NCBI GenBank assembly: GCA_903924205.1
Contig: CAIYAP010000002.1
Coordinates: 310,001 to 374,000 of the forward strand
Direction of reading: 5' to 3'
Length of the DNA: 64,000 bases
Source: an uncultured Actinomycetes bacterium
GTDB lineage: Bacteria > Actinomycetota > Acidimicrobiia > Acidimicrobiales > RAAP-2
The notes below the pieces were generated by a model that saw only the letters and a list, made by a program, of their open reading frames with translations, was not told where the DNA came from and searched no databases. Made by a program: the position numbers and the translations under genes. Shown piece by piece: positions 1 to 10,241 of this stretch (its first letter is position 1; each line of letters opens with the position of its first letter).

Positions 1-1
1 C

Positions 2-406
2 ACCTACGAGCGGGCGCTCGAGGAGTTGCGACGGGGCCGCAAAGAGACTGACTGGATGTGGTTCGTGTTTCCCCAGATATGGGGCGTTGCCACTCGGGCA
101 TCGCCCACCACGATTCGATATTCCCTCGCCTCACCCACCGAAGCGAAGGCCTACGCCGAATACCCACTGCTGCACGCTCGGTTATGGACCGCCATTTCTG
201 CGATCTCTCAGCATCGCGAGAAGGGGGCTACCTCTATCTTGGGCACAGTCGACGCGCAGAAGCTGCAGGCCTGCCTCACCCTCTTTGACTGCGTCGATGG
301 AGTGACTACCGAGTTTTATCGCGAGCATCTCTACGGATTCTTCGATGGCCCGCACCTGCGCACCCTTGAGGTCTTGCGAACGGTTTTCCCACCTATCCCT
401 ACGTGA
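2..406 (+). CDS. DUF1810 family protein, 5' end cut by window
   Basis: The reading frame is open from base 2, so the start codon lies outside the window. The upstream residues TYERALEELRRGRKETDW run straight into MWFVFPQIWG, which is the typical opening of DUF1810 proteins. Further family features are the segment EAKAYAEYPLLHARL and the LTLFDCV segment near the end. The first internal Met, at base 26 of this frame, is therefore not the start. The family is small, usually about 140-150 residues, and mostly of unknown function. The recognition rests on the conserved MWFxFPQ block; the biochemical role is not known. It converges on the gene that ends at 548. Confidence 0.85.
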   Translation, partial: TYERALEELRRGRKETDWMWFVFPQIWGVATRASPTTIRYSLASPTEAKAYAEYPLLHARLWTAISAISQHREKGATSILGTVDAQKLQACLTLFDCVDGVTTEFYREHLYGFFDGPHLRTLEVLRTVFPPIPT

Positions 407-547
407 CTCTTGAGTATCCCGATCGGTCGTAAGAATCACCAGCCACCGTGGGCGCCACTCAGGGCCAATCTCAAGCTCACACCATTGCCTCGTAGAAGTG
501 CGATGAGGCTTTCTGAAATCGGGAATTGCGAGAGTGACGCCTACCCG

Positions 548-1399
548 TCAGTAGGCCTCATTCGACTTGAACCGAAAGAGCTCGTGAGCAAACATCTGGA
601 CGGCGGCGACTGCGTCGTTCGCCATGAGGTCCTCATCGACCTCGGGATACATCGAGACCATTGTGGTGGCATACGCAAGTGAGCCCTGAGCCGACGAATC
701 CGCAAAGTTCGCTGTCAGTTCATCCAATGCCGTTGCGGTCGCGCCGCTCAGTAGATCGCCAAAGCGGTGGCGTACTCGCCGTGCGGCCGCCACTGGACCA
801 CCGTCGTCGTTGTGCAGCAGGACGAATGCGATGTCGTACCAGTCCTTCTGCACATGACGACCGTGTGCCGCGTGCACCTTGGCGAGGAGGAACGCGGGAA
901 GTGAGGCAACGCGTAGAAGGACCGATGACGTGCGACCATCGATATTCGACGTCACTGACTCCACCGCCCAGTCCAGTGATGCGAACTTCGTGCCACGAAG
1001 GTTGGCGGCGCCCAACGCCTCGCAGTGCTCGAAGGTGACAACCCCCAAGCCTGGGTAGTCCTCAAGGTCAGCGAGGAACTCGACTTTCACCACTTGACCT
1101 TGCGAACTTCGGTCGTGCCAGCGCCACACCCTTTCCTTGTCGGGCACAAATCCGGCTACCTTCAACGCGGACTCCAACCTGAGGCCGCTCGCCGCGGCAG
1201 GGTGAATCTCAAGGTCGACCTGTAAGTCGACATCAGTTGTTCCTTGGTGCCGAAGGGGGGATTGGCGACACAGCAGGTCGGGCACCAATCCGCCCAGAAG
1301 GACAAACTCGGGAATGCCCCCGTAGGCGGTCACCAAGCGAACAAGCGCTCGTTCCGCCACCGAGCGCGAGGTGCGATCACGCGGTTGAGGGTCAGACAC
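548..1399 (-). CDS. AbiEii-like nucleotidyltransferase (putative type IV toxin)
   Basis: Predicted nucleotidyltransferase-fold protein of 283 residues. A GG pair at residues 36-37 (LLGGLVPDLL) is followed by TTDVDLQVDLE with Asp57 and Asp59, the GG...DxD arrangement of polymerase-beta-type nucleotidyltransferases, including AbiEii/MenT toxins. I place the start at the GTG at 1399 rather than at the upstream ATG at 1453. The GTG overlaps the stop of the preceding gene by 8 bp, an arrangement that implies translational coupling. By analogy with AbiE systems it would modify tRNA or another nucleotide target; the substrate cannot be read from sequence. An uncharacterised housekeeping nucleotidyltransferase is the main alternative. 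Confidence 0.7.
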   Translation of the reverse strand: MSDPQPRDRTSRSVAERALVRLVTAYGGIPEFVLLGGLVPDLLCRQSPLRHQGTTDVDLQVDLEIHPAAASGLRLESALKVAGFVPDKERVWRWHDRSSQGQVVKVEFLADLEDYPGLGVVTFEHCEALGAANLRGTKFASLDWAVESVTSNIDGRTSSVLLRVASLPAFLLAKVHAAHGRHVQKDWYDIAFVLLHNDDGGPVAAARRVRHRFGDLLSGATATALDELTANFADSSAQGSLAYATTMVSMYPEVDEDLMANDAVAAVQMFAHELFRFKSNEAY

Positions 1400-2432
1400 C
1401 GAATACCTCGCGCACGTGCTCGGCAGCTTCGGCCGTGCGACCCTTGGTGGCACGAAGATCCGCGTAGACGCGTGCCGGTAACGCGACGTGTATTCCCCTC
1501 ACACGGGGGCCATGGTCGCTGTGTGCAGTGGGTAGTTCTCGAACTTCGATGCGGTGACCTCGATCAACAATCCGTCCATTAAAGGTGGCTGCCAGTCGTC
1601 CACGATCGCTGAAGAGATCACTGTCGACATAACACTCCACGACGCTGAAGTCGGAAAGATACGGCGCGAGCAACATTGATGCCGCAACGCCGGACACCGC
1701 CCAGCGGAACTTGTTGTCGCGAAATTGGGGAGCGATGTGGTGCTCCAGGCTCTCCAGGGGTTCGCGCATCACGGTGTGAATTTTCACCACCTCATCCTTG
1801 GCCCGAAATGCTCCGGCGGCATCGACGTAGGCGTCAATGCAGCGGTCACGATCCACGACCTCTCGATAAGAGGTCGGTCCGCGCGATGCGCCGCGTCTTT
1901 CGAGGAGCCCAAGCTCCTCCAGCCTCGCGAGAGAATTCGCGGCGGCACCGCGGGAAATTCGCGCCGACTCTTGAATTGCTTCCACTCGCGGTGATGTCCC
2001 CGCCAGAATCGCCTCTGTCGCGGCCAGCATGGCCCTCGTCCACCTCTCGCCGTGTGGTCTGCGGGTCACCACCGACTCTCGGGCGTCCCTCGACAGCACG
2101 AGACCGGAACGAAGAAAAATATTCGCCCCACCCGCTTCGTCTATCCATCCGATGCGGTGCTGTTGGAGGATCTCTTTGGCACCGTCAGAGAAGCGCTGGG
2201 CGTAAGCGACATGGACAGTGGGTGCACTTCGTAGGAGCCTCTCGACATCGGCAGGCCAACCGACCCCCGCCCATCCGGCACGAAAGTGGTGAATGTGATT
2301 GCCCGTGCTGACCGAAACGTCGAACACCCCGGTTTCACCTTGGGTGTCGGCGAGAACTTCAACCTGCAGTTCCGGGGGCAGCACCAAAACTGTGGCTCGT
2401 CGGATTCGAGTTTTAGCACCGCCATTTTCCAT
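1392..2432 (-). CDS. AbiEi-like winged-helix regulator (putative antitoxin)
   Basis: 346 residues. The N-terminal third contains AQRFSDGAKEIL followed by IGWIDEAGGANI, resembling the conserved 'ygviDltGNa' block of AbiEi-type regulators. A winged helix-turn-helix lies at about residues 133-190 (SRGAAANSLARLEELGLLER). The C-terminal half is a domain I do not recognise. It is the promoter-proximal gene of a two-gene unit with the nucleotidyltransferase, which fits antitoxin before toxin. The ATG abuts a set of repeated ATACTTCAC motifs and a -10-like TATAGT that would place transcription start at or next to the ATG. Autorepression from those repeats and a leaderless mRNA are therefore inferred. 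Confidence 0.65.
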   Translation of the reverse strand: MENGGAKTRIRRATVLVLPPELQVEVLADTQGETGVFDVSVSTGNHIHHFRAGWAGVGWPADVERLLRSAPTVHVAYAQRFSDGAKEILQQHRIGWIDEAGGANIFLRSGLVLSRDARESVVTRRPHGERWTRAMLAATEAILAGTSPRVEAIQESARISRGAAANSLARLEELGLLERRGASRGPTSYREVVDRDRCIDAYVDAAGAFRAKDEVVKIHTVMREPLESLEHHIAPQFRDNKFRWAVSGVAASMLLAPYLSDFSVVECYVDSDLFSDRGRLAATFNGRIVDRGHRIEVRELPTAHSDHGPRVRGIHVALPARVYADLRATKGRTAEAAEHVREVFGV

Positions 2433-2489
2433 ACTTCACACTATACCATACTTCACTTTTATAGTGAAGTAGTGAGAAAAGTGAAGTAT
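2431..2489 (-). promoter_or_regulatory. Operator/promoter of the AbiE-like pair: four ATACTTCAC-type repeats
   Basis: ATACTTCAC occurs at 2431-2439 and 2448-2456. Its reverse complement occurs at 2464-2470 (GTGAAGT core) and 2481-2489 (GTGAAGTAT). The cluster sits exactly upstream of the ATG at 2432 and includes a -10-like TATAGT at 2445-2440 on the minus strand. Two direct plus two inverted copies is what a cooperative dimeric repressor would bind. Confidence 0.7.
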
Positions 2490-2900
2490 AGGGTGGCGAC
2501 CATATCCCTCGCCGTCCACTGCAATGATGTTCTCCATCTCTTTGATCAGCGAGCAGCAGATCGACCTGCGGCATGAACAGGGCGGCGGCTACTTTTCCAA
2601 TCCTCCTTTTCGCTGCGTTTCTCAGCAAGGTGAGCGAAGAACGGTGCTCGCGTGAACTCTTGTATTTCCGCACGATCGTCCGCGATGACCCTCTGTCACT
2701 ACCGGCTCGTATCGTCAATTCGTGACCGTATGGCCCACTAACCGTCAGGAGAAGAAGGTGGTGCAGCTCCAACTCTGTCCACCACGTCACTAGTTCGCTG
2801 GTCGTGGTGGACCCCACCAGGGGTTGTCGAGAGTTCGTCTCTCGGTGAAAGACATCACGAGCACCGTCACGTCCGCGTGACGGTGTCCAGAAGGAGAACT
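2490..2900. other. Intergenic region, no gene recognised
   Basis: This stretch separates the AbiE-like unit from the AAA ATPase gene, which runs the other way. The open frames here have no recognisable protein features, and the longest minus-strand one runs through the operator repeats, so I do not call them. The only supported element is the ribosome-binding sequence AGGAGA at 2891-2896 for the gene starting at 2901. Confidence 0.5.
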
Positions 2901-4025
2901 ATGCCCACCCACGCCAGCTTGCCCGGCTTCAACGTCACCGGAATGGAACATCCCACCGTTGCGGTGCCGATCCCGACGCATTTCGACCCCGAAACTTTTG
3001 ACATCGCCGAGACGCCCGACATGGCGTTCAAGATGGACTTTTTCCACGGACCTTTCAGCTTTGCTTATTCGGTCTCCACCTCCACCTCGGGCAACGATGT
3101 CACGGTGGCGTCATTGACGAAGCACTTGCCGAAGCCGTACAACCTCATTCGTTCGGCTCGTCGGACTACCGCTCACTGCGAGGTCTACGTACGCACGCGC
3201 AAGCACGGAATTCACCTGCGGTCGCGCAATAATCGCCTCTACATCCAGGTCCTGGGCCACGACGAACGGATGACGATCGAACTCGCCAACAAGTTGGTCG
3301 CGCACTACTTCGCACCAACTCACAAGGGTCCCGATCGCGTCGACTATGGCCTCTGGATCAATACGGAATTCGGAAGCGATCATGAGACCATGGTTCCACG
3401 GCCGTGGCGGGACAACATCCAGAACTATTCCCGTGATGTTCAAACTCAGTTGGGAAAGCTCATGGCCACGACGTCGTTGCCGGAACACGGTGGTCGAGTG
3501 GTGCTCTTTCACGGCCAGCCGGGCACCGGCAAGACCTGGGCGTTGCGGTCGTTGATGACGGAGTGGCAGGAGTGGGCACGTTTCGAGTTCATTCTCGATG
3601 TGGAACGTTTCTTCAATGACGTCGCCTACGCCAGCAACTTGCTCAAGTCCTCGTCGTCGCGTCAGCGGATTTTGGTTCTCGAAGACGCGGATGCCTACGT
3701 AGCTCGCAGTACGCATCGCCACGCGGGGATGGCCCGACTGCTGAATCTCGCCGATGGCATCTTGAGTGAGAGTCAAAAGTCGGCCTTCTTCTTCACGACG
3801 AACGCCACGCCGGACGAGCTCGATGCGGCCCTCACGCGCCCCGGTCGCTGCCTCGCAGCCATCAAGTTTGGTCCCCTCAGCGTCGATGAGGCGAACAAGC
3901 AGTTCGACGGCACGTCATATCGCACCACCTCCCCGATGACGATTGCGGAAATCTTCGCCCAGCGTGGCGTGGCACCGCGCATCGCGACGGCGGGCAGCAC
4001 GGCACCGACGGGTACCTACCTCTAG
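2901..4025 (+). CDS. AAA-family ATPase with N-terminal DUF5925-like domain
   Basis: 374 residues from the ATG at 2901. AGGAGA lies 5 nt upstream, which favours this start over the earlier in-frame one at 2877. The C-terminal half is a AAA+ module: Walker A GQPGTGKT at about residues 205-212, Walker B ILVLEDAD at about 257-264, a sensor-type FFFTTNAT segment, and an arginine-finger-like LTRPGRC. The N-terminal region (about 20-150) resembles the DUF5925 domain of actinobacterial ATPases. It is encoded alone, with no obvious substrate protein beside it. The role is unknown; a chaperone or remodelling ATPase is the general expectation for this architecture. Confidence 0.75.
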   Translation: MPTHASLPGFNVTGMEHPTVAVPIPTHFDPETFDIAETPDMAFKMDFFHGPFSFAYSVSTSTSGNDVTVASLTKHLPKPYNLIRSARRTTAHCEVYVRTRKHGIHLRSRNNRLYIQVLGHDERMTIELANKLVAHYFAPTHKGPDRVDYGLWINTEFGSDHETMVPRPWRDNIQNYSRDVQTQLGKLMATTSLPEHGGRVVLFHGQPGTGKTWALRSLMTEWQEWARFEFILDVERFFNDVAYASNLLKSSSSRQRILVLEDADAYVARSTHRHAGMARLLNLADGILSESQKSAFFFTTNATPDELDAALTRPGRCLAAIKFGPLSVDEANKQFDGTSYRTTSPMTIAEIFAQRGVAPRIATAGSTAPTGTYL

Positions 4026-4104
4026 GAAAGACGGGTAACGTAGGGCGTCACCCCGTTGCCGTTTTCCCGCGGCGGCGGGGTGGCTTTACGTTCAAGGAGA
4101 CCGC

Positions 4105-4947
4105 ATGAGACTGGCCAATATCAAGGGACGCGCCGCGCTAATTACCCCCGACGGGGCCATAGATATCGCCACCGCCACAAGTGGGGCGGTCAGCCCCCAG
4201 CTGCCCAAGATCTTCAACTCCTGGGACCACGCCCTACCCATCATCGCGGCGATCGACCCCGCCCTGGCCGAGCCTTTTGAGCTCGAGGATCTCCAGTCCC
4301 CCTCCCCCGCGCCGCGTCAAGTGTTTGGCATCGGACTGAACTATCACGCACACGCCGCCGAGACGGGCCGCACCGCCCCCGAGTTCCCCGCCACCTTCAC
4401 CAAGTTCCCGAGTTCACTCTCTGGTCCCGCCAGTGACATCACCCTCGTGAACGACACCGTGGACTGGGAAGTCGAGCTGGTGGTCATCATCGGCCGCACC
4501 GCCCGGCAGGTGTCCTTCGCCGGCGCGTGGTCATACGTCGCGGGACTGACGTTGGGTCAAGACATCTCGGACCGCACCTTGCAGGCCGCGGCGGGTGGCC
4601 AGTTCTCACTCGGCAAGTCCCACGAAGGCTTCGGACCCATGGGACCGTGGCTGGTCACGCCGGATGAATTTGATGACCCGAACGACATCGAGATTGCTTG
4701 CGCGGTTAATGGTGAAGAAGTCCAAACTGGTCGCAGCAGTGATCTGATCTTCTCTATCCCGCGCCTCATCGAAGAGTTGTCCGCCGTCGTCACGCTCTAT
4801 CCGGGAGACGTGATTTTCACGGGCACCCCGTCGGGCGTGGGTGTGGCTCGCCAGCCCGCCCGCTTCCTCGCGCCCGGCGACGTGCTCGAGTCGTGGGCGG
4901 CGGGGATTGGCAGCATGCGCAACGTCTGCGTCGCGCCGACGCGGTAA
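4105..4947 (+). CDS. Fumarylacetoacetate hydrolase family protein
   Basis: 280 residues, preceded by AAGGAGA about 6 nt before the ATG. The FAH fold is recognised from FGIGLNYHAHAAE, then PATFTKFPSSLSGP, then DWEVELVVIIGR, with the acidic metal ligands expected in the E-x-E segment (EVELVVIIG). Also present are LGQDISDRTLQ, FSLGKSHEGFGPMGPWLVTPDE and IFTGTPSGVGVAR near the C-terminus. Members hydrolyse or decarboxylate beta-diketo acids in aromatic catabolism (for example acylpyruvate hydrolase or 2-hydroxyhepta-2,4-diene-1,7-dioate isomerase). No catabolic partners are nearby, so the substrate is undetermined. It converges on the phospholipase-D-like gene with 3 bp between the stops. Confidence 0.88.
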   Translation: MRLANIKGRAALITPDGAIDIATATSGAVSPQLPKIFNSWDHALPIIAAIDPALAEPFELEDLQSPSPAPRQVFGIGLNYHAHAAETGRTAPEFPATFTKFPSSLSGPASDITLVNDTVDWEVELVVIIGRTARQVSFAGAWSYVAGLTLGQDISDRTLQAAAGGQFSLGKSHEGFGPMGPWLVTPDEFDDPNDIEIACAVNGEEVQTGRSSDLIFSIPRLIEELSAVVTLYPGDVIFTGTPSGVGVARQPARFLAPGDVLESWAAGIGSMRNVCVAPTR

Positions 4948-4950
4948 CCC

Positions 4951-6213
4951 TTACTGAATCACGAGGTTTCTTGTGATAGTGCCTGTCGGGCAGGTCGCGG
5001 TCCACGTGGCGGTACCAAGACTCGTGCGCGTGGAGATGTGCCAGGTCCAACTGACGTGACCGGAACTATCGGCCGTCGCAGCGCCGAGACCCGACGCCGC
5101 GGAGACGTGCCCGCTCGGTAACGTCACCATCAAGGTGCACGCCGCACCCGCCCGGGTCGCCACCGTGATGGTCGGATCGTCGCCGAGTGACACCTGGGTG
5201 GGCGCCGAAATAACGGACAACGTCTGACCTGCGGGGGCATGAATCACTGGCAAGGTGGTCCCCATGGTCGCGTCGTGCGCGAGGACTGTTGATATCAGTC
5301 TCACGATGGTGGGAGTGGTCACGATGATGCCCAACTCGCGGTTCTTATCGAGTGAGTAGGTGGAGAAGTTTTCACTCCCGAGGAAGAGCGTGCCGCCACT
5401 CAGACTGCAGTCGGCGCAGATCAATTTCGCGTGGATATAGAGGGAGTGAGGGTCCAGAGTCACCACGTGCACGCCGGCGTTCGCGAGGCTGGCTAACGCG
5501 GCGGCCCAAGAACTCGAAGCCGTCATCGTCACGTGCACCGACACGCCGCGACGGGCCGCTCCCGCCAATGCGGCTTCGATGGTGGGATTCTTCATTTCTT
5601 CATTCTCGATCCAGAGACTGTGGCGAGCCGCAGTGATGACGGAGACCAGAGCGGGAGCCGAACCCGGACTCCACACGATGTTCGGGCCGCGCACCAGTTG
5701 ATTGGTTCCACCGGCAAAGTCGTGCTGGAAAGTTCCCGTCATAGCTGCGACTTGGGCGGGCACGGTCGTCACCACCCAGACGTCTCGACTAGAGGCGTAG
5801 TACTGCGGGGTGAAGTTTCCGGTACCAATCCAGCCCCTCACGGCGTCAATCACGAGGTACTTGGCGTGGAAGATTTGGTTAGCCGGAGCCCAGTGAACCT
5901 GCACCTTGGTGCCCGCAAAGGCGTGAACCGCGGGGGTATTCGCCCTCGTACCGGTGTAGTCCAGATTAAGGAGAACGCGTACTCGAACGCCAGTTTTAGC
6001 CTTGGCAATCAGAGCCGCCTCGATAGCGGGATCTTCGAGCTCGTACATGGATAGATCCACGCTTTTAGTCGCGGCTCGAATCTCCGTCACCACCCAGCCG
6101 TATCCCGCGCTCGGTTCCAGATGTGTCAACGCGAGAGGGTAGGCCACGGACGGCAACGCGGTGGTCACGAGTCCCATGGTGACGAGGAGGAGAGAACTGA
6201 GGAAGCGGCGCAC
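4951..6213 (-). CDS. Secreted phospholipase D-like protein
   Basis: 420 residues. The N-terminus MRRFLSSLLLVTMGLVTTAL is a signal peptide, so the protein is exported. Two HKD catalytic motifs are visible: H116-x-K118 with D123 followed by GTGNF, and H261-x-K263 with D268 followed by LGSENFS. The two copies would form one active site as in the PLD superfamily. The remaining C-terminal part (about residues 335-420) looks like an immunoglobulin-like beta-sandwich with a cysteine pair. The family contains phospholipases, nucleases and cardiolipin-synthase relatives. Secretion argues for lipid or nucleic-acid hydrolysis outside the cell, but the substrate is not determined. Confidence 0.85.
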   Translation of the reverse strand: MRRFLSSLLLVTMGLVTTALPSVAYPLALTHLEPSAGYGWVVTEIRAATKSVDLSMYELEDPAIEAALIAKAKTGVRVRVLLNLDYTGTRANTPAVHAFAGTKVQVHWAPANQIFHAKYLVIDAVRGWIGTGNFTPQYYASSRDVWVVTTVPAQVAAMTGTFQHDFAGGTNQLVRGPNIVWSPGSAPALVSVITAARHSLWIENEEMKNPTIEAALAGAARRGVSVHVTMTASSSWAAALASLANAGVHVVTLDPHSLYIHAKLICADCSLSGGTLFLGSENFSTYSLDKNRELGIIVTTPTIVRLISTVLAHDATMGTTLPVIHAPAGQTLSVISAPTQVSLGDDPTITVATRAGAACTLMVTLPSGHVSAASGLGAATADSSGHVSWTWHISTRTSLGTATWTATCPTGTITRNLVIQ

Positions 6214-6313
6214 ATTGTCACTGTAGAGAGTGCTCGCGACATCGAGAATGAGAGAACCGGGTCGGAATCGCCCGATACATCAAAATCTGCTGTGACATTC
6301 ACGTACCCACCAA

Positions 6314-6355
6314 CGACAAAACCCCTCGGACCGTGAGGCCCGAGGGGTTTTGTCG
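6314..6355 (-). terminator. Strong hairpin downstream of groEL
   Basis: Perfect 16-nt inverted arms (6314-6329 and 6340-6355, core ACCCCTCGG/CCGAGGGGT) flank a 10-nt loop, with four T/A at the base of the stem on either strand. It lies 12 bp after the groEL stop and would end groES-groEL transcription. Its symmetry would also stop readthrough from the other direction. Confidence 0.85.
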
Positions 6356-6367
6356 AGAGCCGAGTGG

Positions 6368-8300
<1,933 letters not shown>

Positions 8301-8348
8301 GTTGTCTCCTTAGTCAGTCATTAGCAGTCTTCACTGCCGACTGCCAGA

Positions 8349-8375
8349 TTAGCAGGCGACACCGGTGAGTGCTAA
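8349..8375. promoter_or_regulatory. CIRCE operator (HrcA site) upstream of groES
   Basis: TTAGCAGGC at 8349-8357, a 9-nt spacer, then GAGTGCTAA at 8367-8375. The CIRCE consensus is TTAGCACTC-N9-GAGTGCTAA, so the spacing is exact and 16 of 18 arm bases match. HrcA binding here should repress groES-groEL until heat or folding stress. The site also sits 24 bp before the start of the divergent MFS gene. Confidence 0.9.
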
Positions 8376-8398
8376 CTCTCTCTGGCAAACTGGCGCCC

Positions 8399-9583
8399 AT
8401 GAACAGCGTCGTTCGCCGAGATCTCTACATCATCGCGGTGGCCCGCGCCTTGTCGTTCGTGGGAGACCAAATCGCCCTCATTACTTTGATGCTCCGCGTT
8501 GCCGCCCACGGCCCGCGCATCATGACCGCCCTGATCACTCTGTGCGCTGCCCTGCCCGCGGTCGTCCTTTCCCCCTACGCCGGTGGCCTCATTGACCGCA
8601 TCCCCGTGAAGAAGTTCATCGGGGGTCTGGGACTCGTGAACGCGGTCGCGGCCGTCGGCATCGGCGTGTGGCATGGACCGGTGGCCACCTTGCTACTCAT
8701 GGTGGTTCTCGGCGCCTCGGCCGCCTTTACGGGACCGGGCTACTCCGCCTTGGTGCCGAGCTTCGTGCCCGCTGACGACCTCCCCAAGGCGAATGGCACC
8801 TTGCAGACCTTCACTGCCATGGCCTCGATGGCGGGGCCCTTTCTCGGCGGAATCTTGGTCGCCGCCTTTGGCACGAGCTGGCCGCTGTATATCGACGCCC
8901 TCTCCTTCGCCATCCTCGCCATCGGCACCTTGTCGCTGCGCCACGACCGCATTCCCGCGGCGGATGCCCACTTGCCCGAGCAGCGTGACGTGTGGGCCGG
9001 CGTGAAGCTGCTCTGGAACGACGCCTTGCTCCGCGCCGTCATCATCGTGATCATTTTCTTCGTGCTCGCCCTCATGATGGTGAATGTCACCGAGGTGTTC
9101 TTCATCACGCAAACCCTGCACGCGTCCACCTTGATGTACGGCATCAGCGGGGGCATCTTTGGGGTCGGCATGCTGGTCGGATCCATCATCGGCGGTCAAC
9201 TCAAAGGCGACCAACGCCGGCAGATTCTCTACATCTTTGGCGGAGCTTTTACTATTTCCCTGTGCTTCACCGGCATCGCTCTCGCGCCGTCGTTGGCGTG
9301 GATATTTGCCCCGTTGGCCATTGCCGGCATCGGCAATGGCATCACCGAGACGGTCTTTCCCACTTTGTTCGCCCTTCGCAGCGACGAAGCCATTCGCGGA
9401 CGTGTCTTTGCGGCAGTAGGCGTGATCTTCACCGTGGCCAGCATGGTCTCCATCGCTTTCGGTGGCCTGGTGACGTCGCTCTTGTCTCCACGAGGAGTCT
9501 TCTTGCTCGGTGGGGCTAGCTCCGCCGTGGTGATCGTGATCCTCGCGCCTAATGCGCTGCGTCACGCGAAGAAATCCGACTAG
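8399..9583 (+). CDS. MFS transporter, likely efflux
   Basis: 394 residues from the ATG at 8399, which I prefer to the in-frame TTG-like start at 8369 because the earlier one lies inside the CIRCE element. About 12 hydrophobic segments are visible. The topology and residues such as LIDRIPVKKFIGG between helices 2 and 3 and the GYSALVPSFVP segment place it in the MFS_3/EntS-like group of drug and siderophore exporters. No binding protein, siderophore genes or regulator adjoin it, so the substrate is open. Its promoter region overlaps the CIRCE site, so it may be influenced by HrcA. Confidence 0.85.
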   Translation: MNSVVRRDLYIIAVARALSFVGDQIALITLMLRVAAHGPRIMTALITLCAALPAVVLSPYAGGLIDRIPVKKFIGGLGLVNAVAAVGIGVWHGPVATLLLMVVLGASAAFTGPGYSALVPSFVPADDLPKANGTLQTFTAMASMAGPFLGGILVAAFGTSWPLYIDALSFAILAIGTLSLRHDRIPAADAHLPEQRDVWAGVKLLWNDALLRAVIIVIIFFVLALMMVNVTEVFFITQTLHASTLMYGISGGIFGVGMLVGSIIGGQLKGDQRRQILYIFGGAFTISLCFTGIALAPSLAWIFAPLAIAGIGNGITETVFPTLFALRSDEAIRGRVFAAVGVIFTVASMVSIAFGGLVTSLLSPRGVFLLGGASSAVVIVILAPNALRHAKKSD

Positions 9584-9678
9584 AACCAATCTCCCTCTCC
9601 CTGGTGCATCGATGCGGTGCAACGCCCAGACGAGATTGAATGGTCATCGATCGCAGTGAGGGAGCGAATCAACGAGTC

Positions 9679-10002
9679 TTAGTCCGACACGTTGAGAGCG
9701 AATCGAATGGCTCGATCGAGCTCAAACTGCCTCTCCACCGACAGGTGCGCAATCGGCGCTGGGTCGATGCTAATCATCGGAATGGTCGCAATATTGTCGC
9801 AAGAGATGACGCAGAGTGAGGGCAGCCCGTCATCCTCATCGAGTAGCACTTCACTTTTGATACCCCGAATTGTTCGTGTCAGTGGTGCACAGGTAACCGA
9901 GGTCAGCGACCCAATTGCGCCATCCCTCGTCAACACGCATACCGGACGACGGCCCGCATCTCCCGGCAGTTGCGCCCAGTACAGGGAACCTCGTCTCACC
10001 AT
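9679..10002 (-). CDS. MazF/PemK-like endoribonuclease toxin
   Basis: 107 residues from the ATG at 10002. MVRRGSLYWAQLPGDAGRRPVCVLTRD is a MazF-family opening with the conserved RG, P and RPVLVL-like core. SVTCAPLTRTIRG and LPSLCVISCDNIATIP follow, containing the T and S/C-x-x-x-N pattern typical of the family. I reject the earlier start at 10032. The ATG at 10002 overlaps the antitoxin stop by 7 bp (ATGGTGA), the usual coupling in mazEF modules. Such toxins cut mRNA or tRNA at short motifs; the motif is unknown here. Confidence 0.85.
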   Translation of the reverse strand: MVRRGSLYWAQLPGDAGRRPVCVLTRDGAIGSLTSVTCAPLTRTIRGIKSEVLLDEDDGLPSLCVISCDNIATIPMISIDPAPIAHLSVERQFELDRAIRFALNVSD

Positions 10003-10241
10003 TCGGGCATCGTGGCGGCGGCGAGATGCCACAAGGCATTCACCAATGCGGGGTCTTGCGGTGTCTCGCGATACGCCCGTTGTAACTCGAGGTCTGCCTG
10101 GCGATCGGACTCCACGTCGATGACGACTTGAGCCGCACGTCGGATCACCTCCGACCGGCTCACGCCGTGGCGTTGAGCGATCTCATCAAGGTCCTTTATG
10201 AGTTCATCGTCTAGTTGAACGAGGACTTGTCGGCGCGCCAT
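9996..10241 (-). CDS. Ribbon-helix-helix antitoxin partner of MazF-like toxin
   Basis: 81 residues from the ATG at 10241. The N-terminal RHH (CopG/MetJ type) reads RRQVLVQLDDELIKDLDEIA then GVSRSEVIRRAAQVV, a beta strand plus two helices. The acidic, unstructured-looking C-terminal part would wrap the toxin. In-frame ATGs at 10247 and 10277 are possible but would run the gene through its own palindromic operator. The gene is first in the module, overlaps the toxin by 7 bp, and should autorepress through the inverted repeat over its start. Confidence 0.82.
   Translation of the reverse strand: MARRQVLVQLDDELIKDLDEIAQRHGVSRSEVIRRAAQVVIDVESDRQADLELQRAYRETPQDPALVNALWHLAAATMPEW

Noticed and set aside
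2413-2817. 134-codon minus-strand frame upstream of the AbiEi-like gene
   Set aside because: It runs through the operator repeats and has no recognisable protein features.
4045-4082. GC-rich stretch after the AAA ATPase as a terminator
   Set aside because: CCCCG...CGGGG can pair but the stem is short, the loop long, and no T-run follows.
8693-9622. 309-codon minus-strand frame
   Set aside because: Opposite strand of the MFS exporter, which has clear membrane helices and homology; composition of this frame is low-complexity polar.
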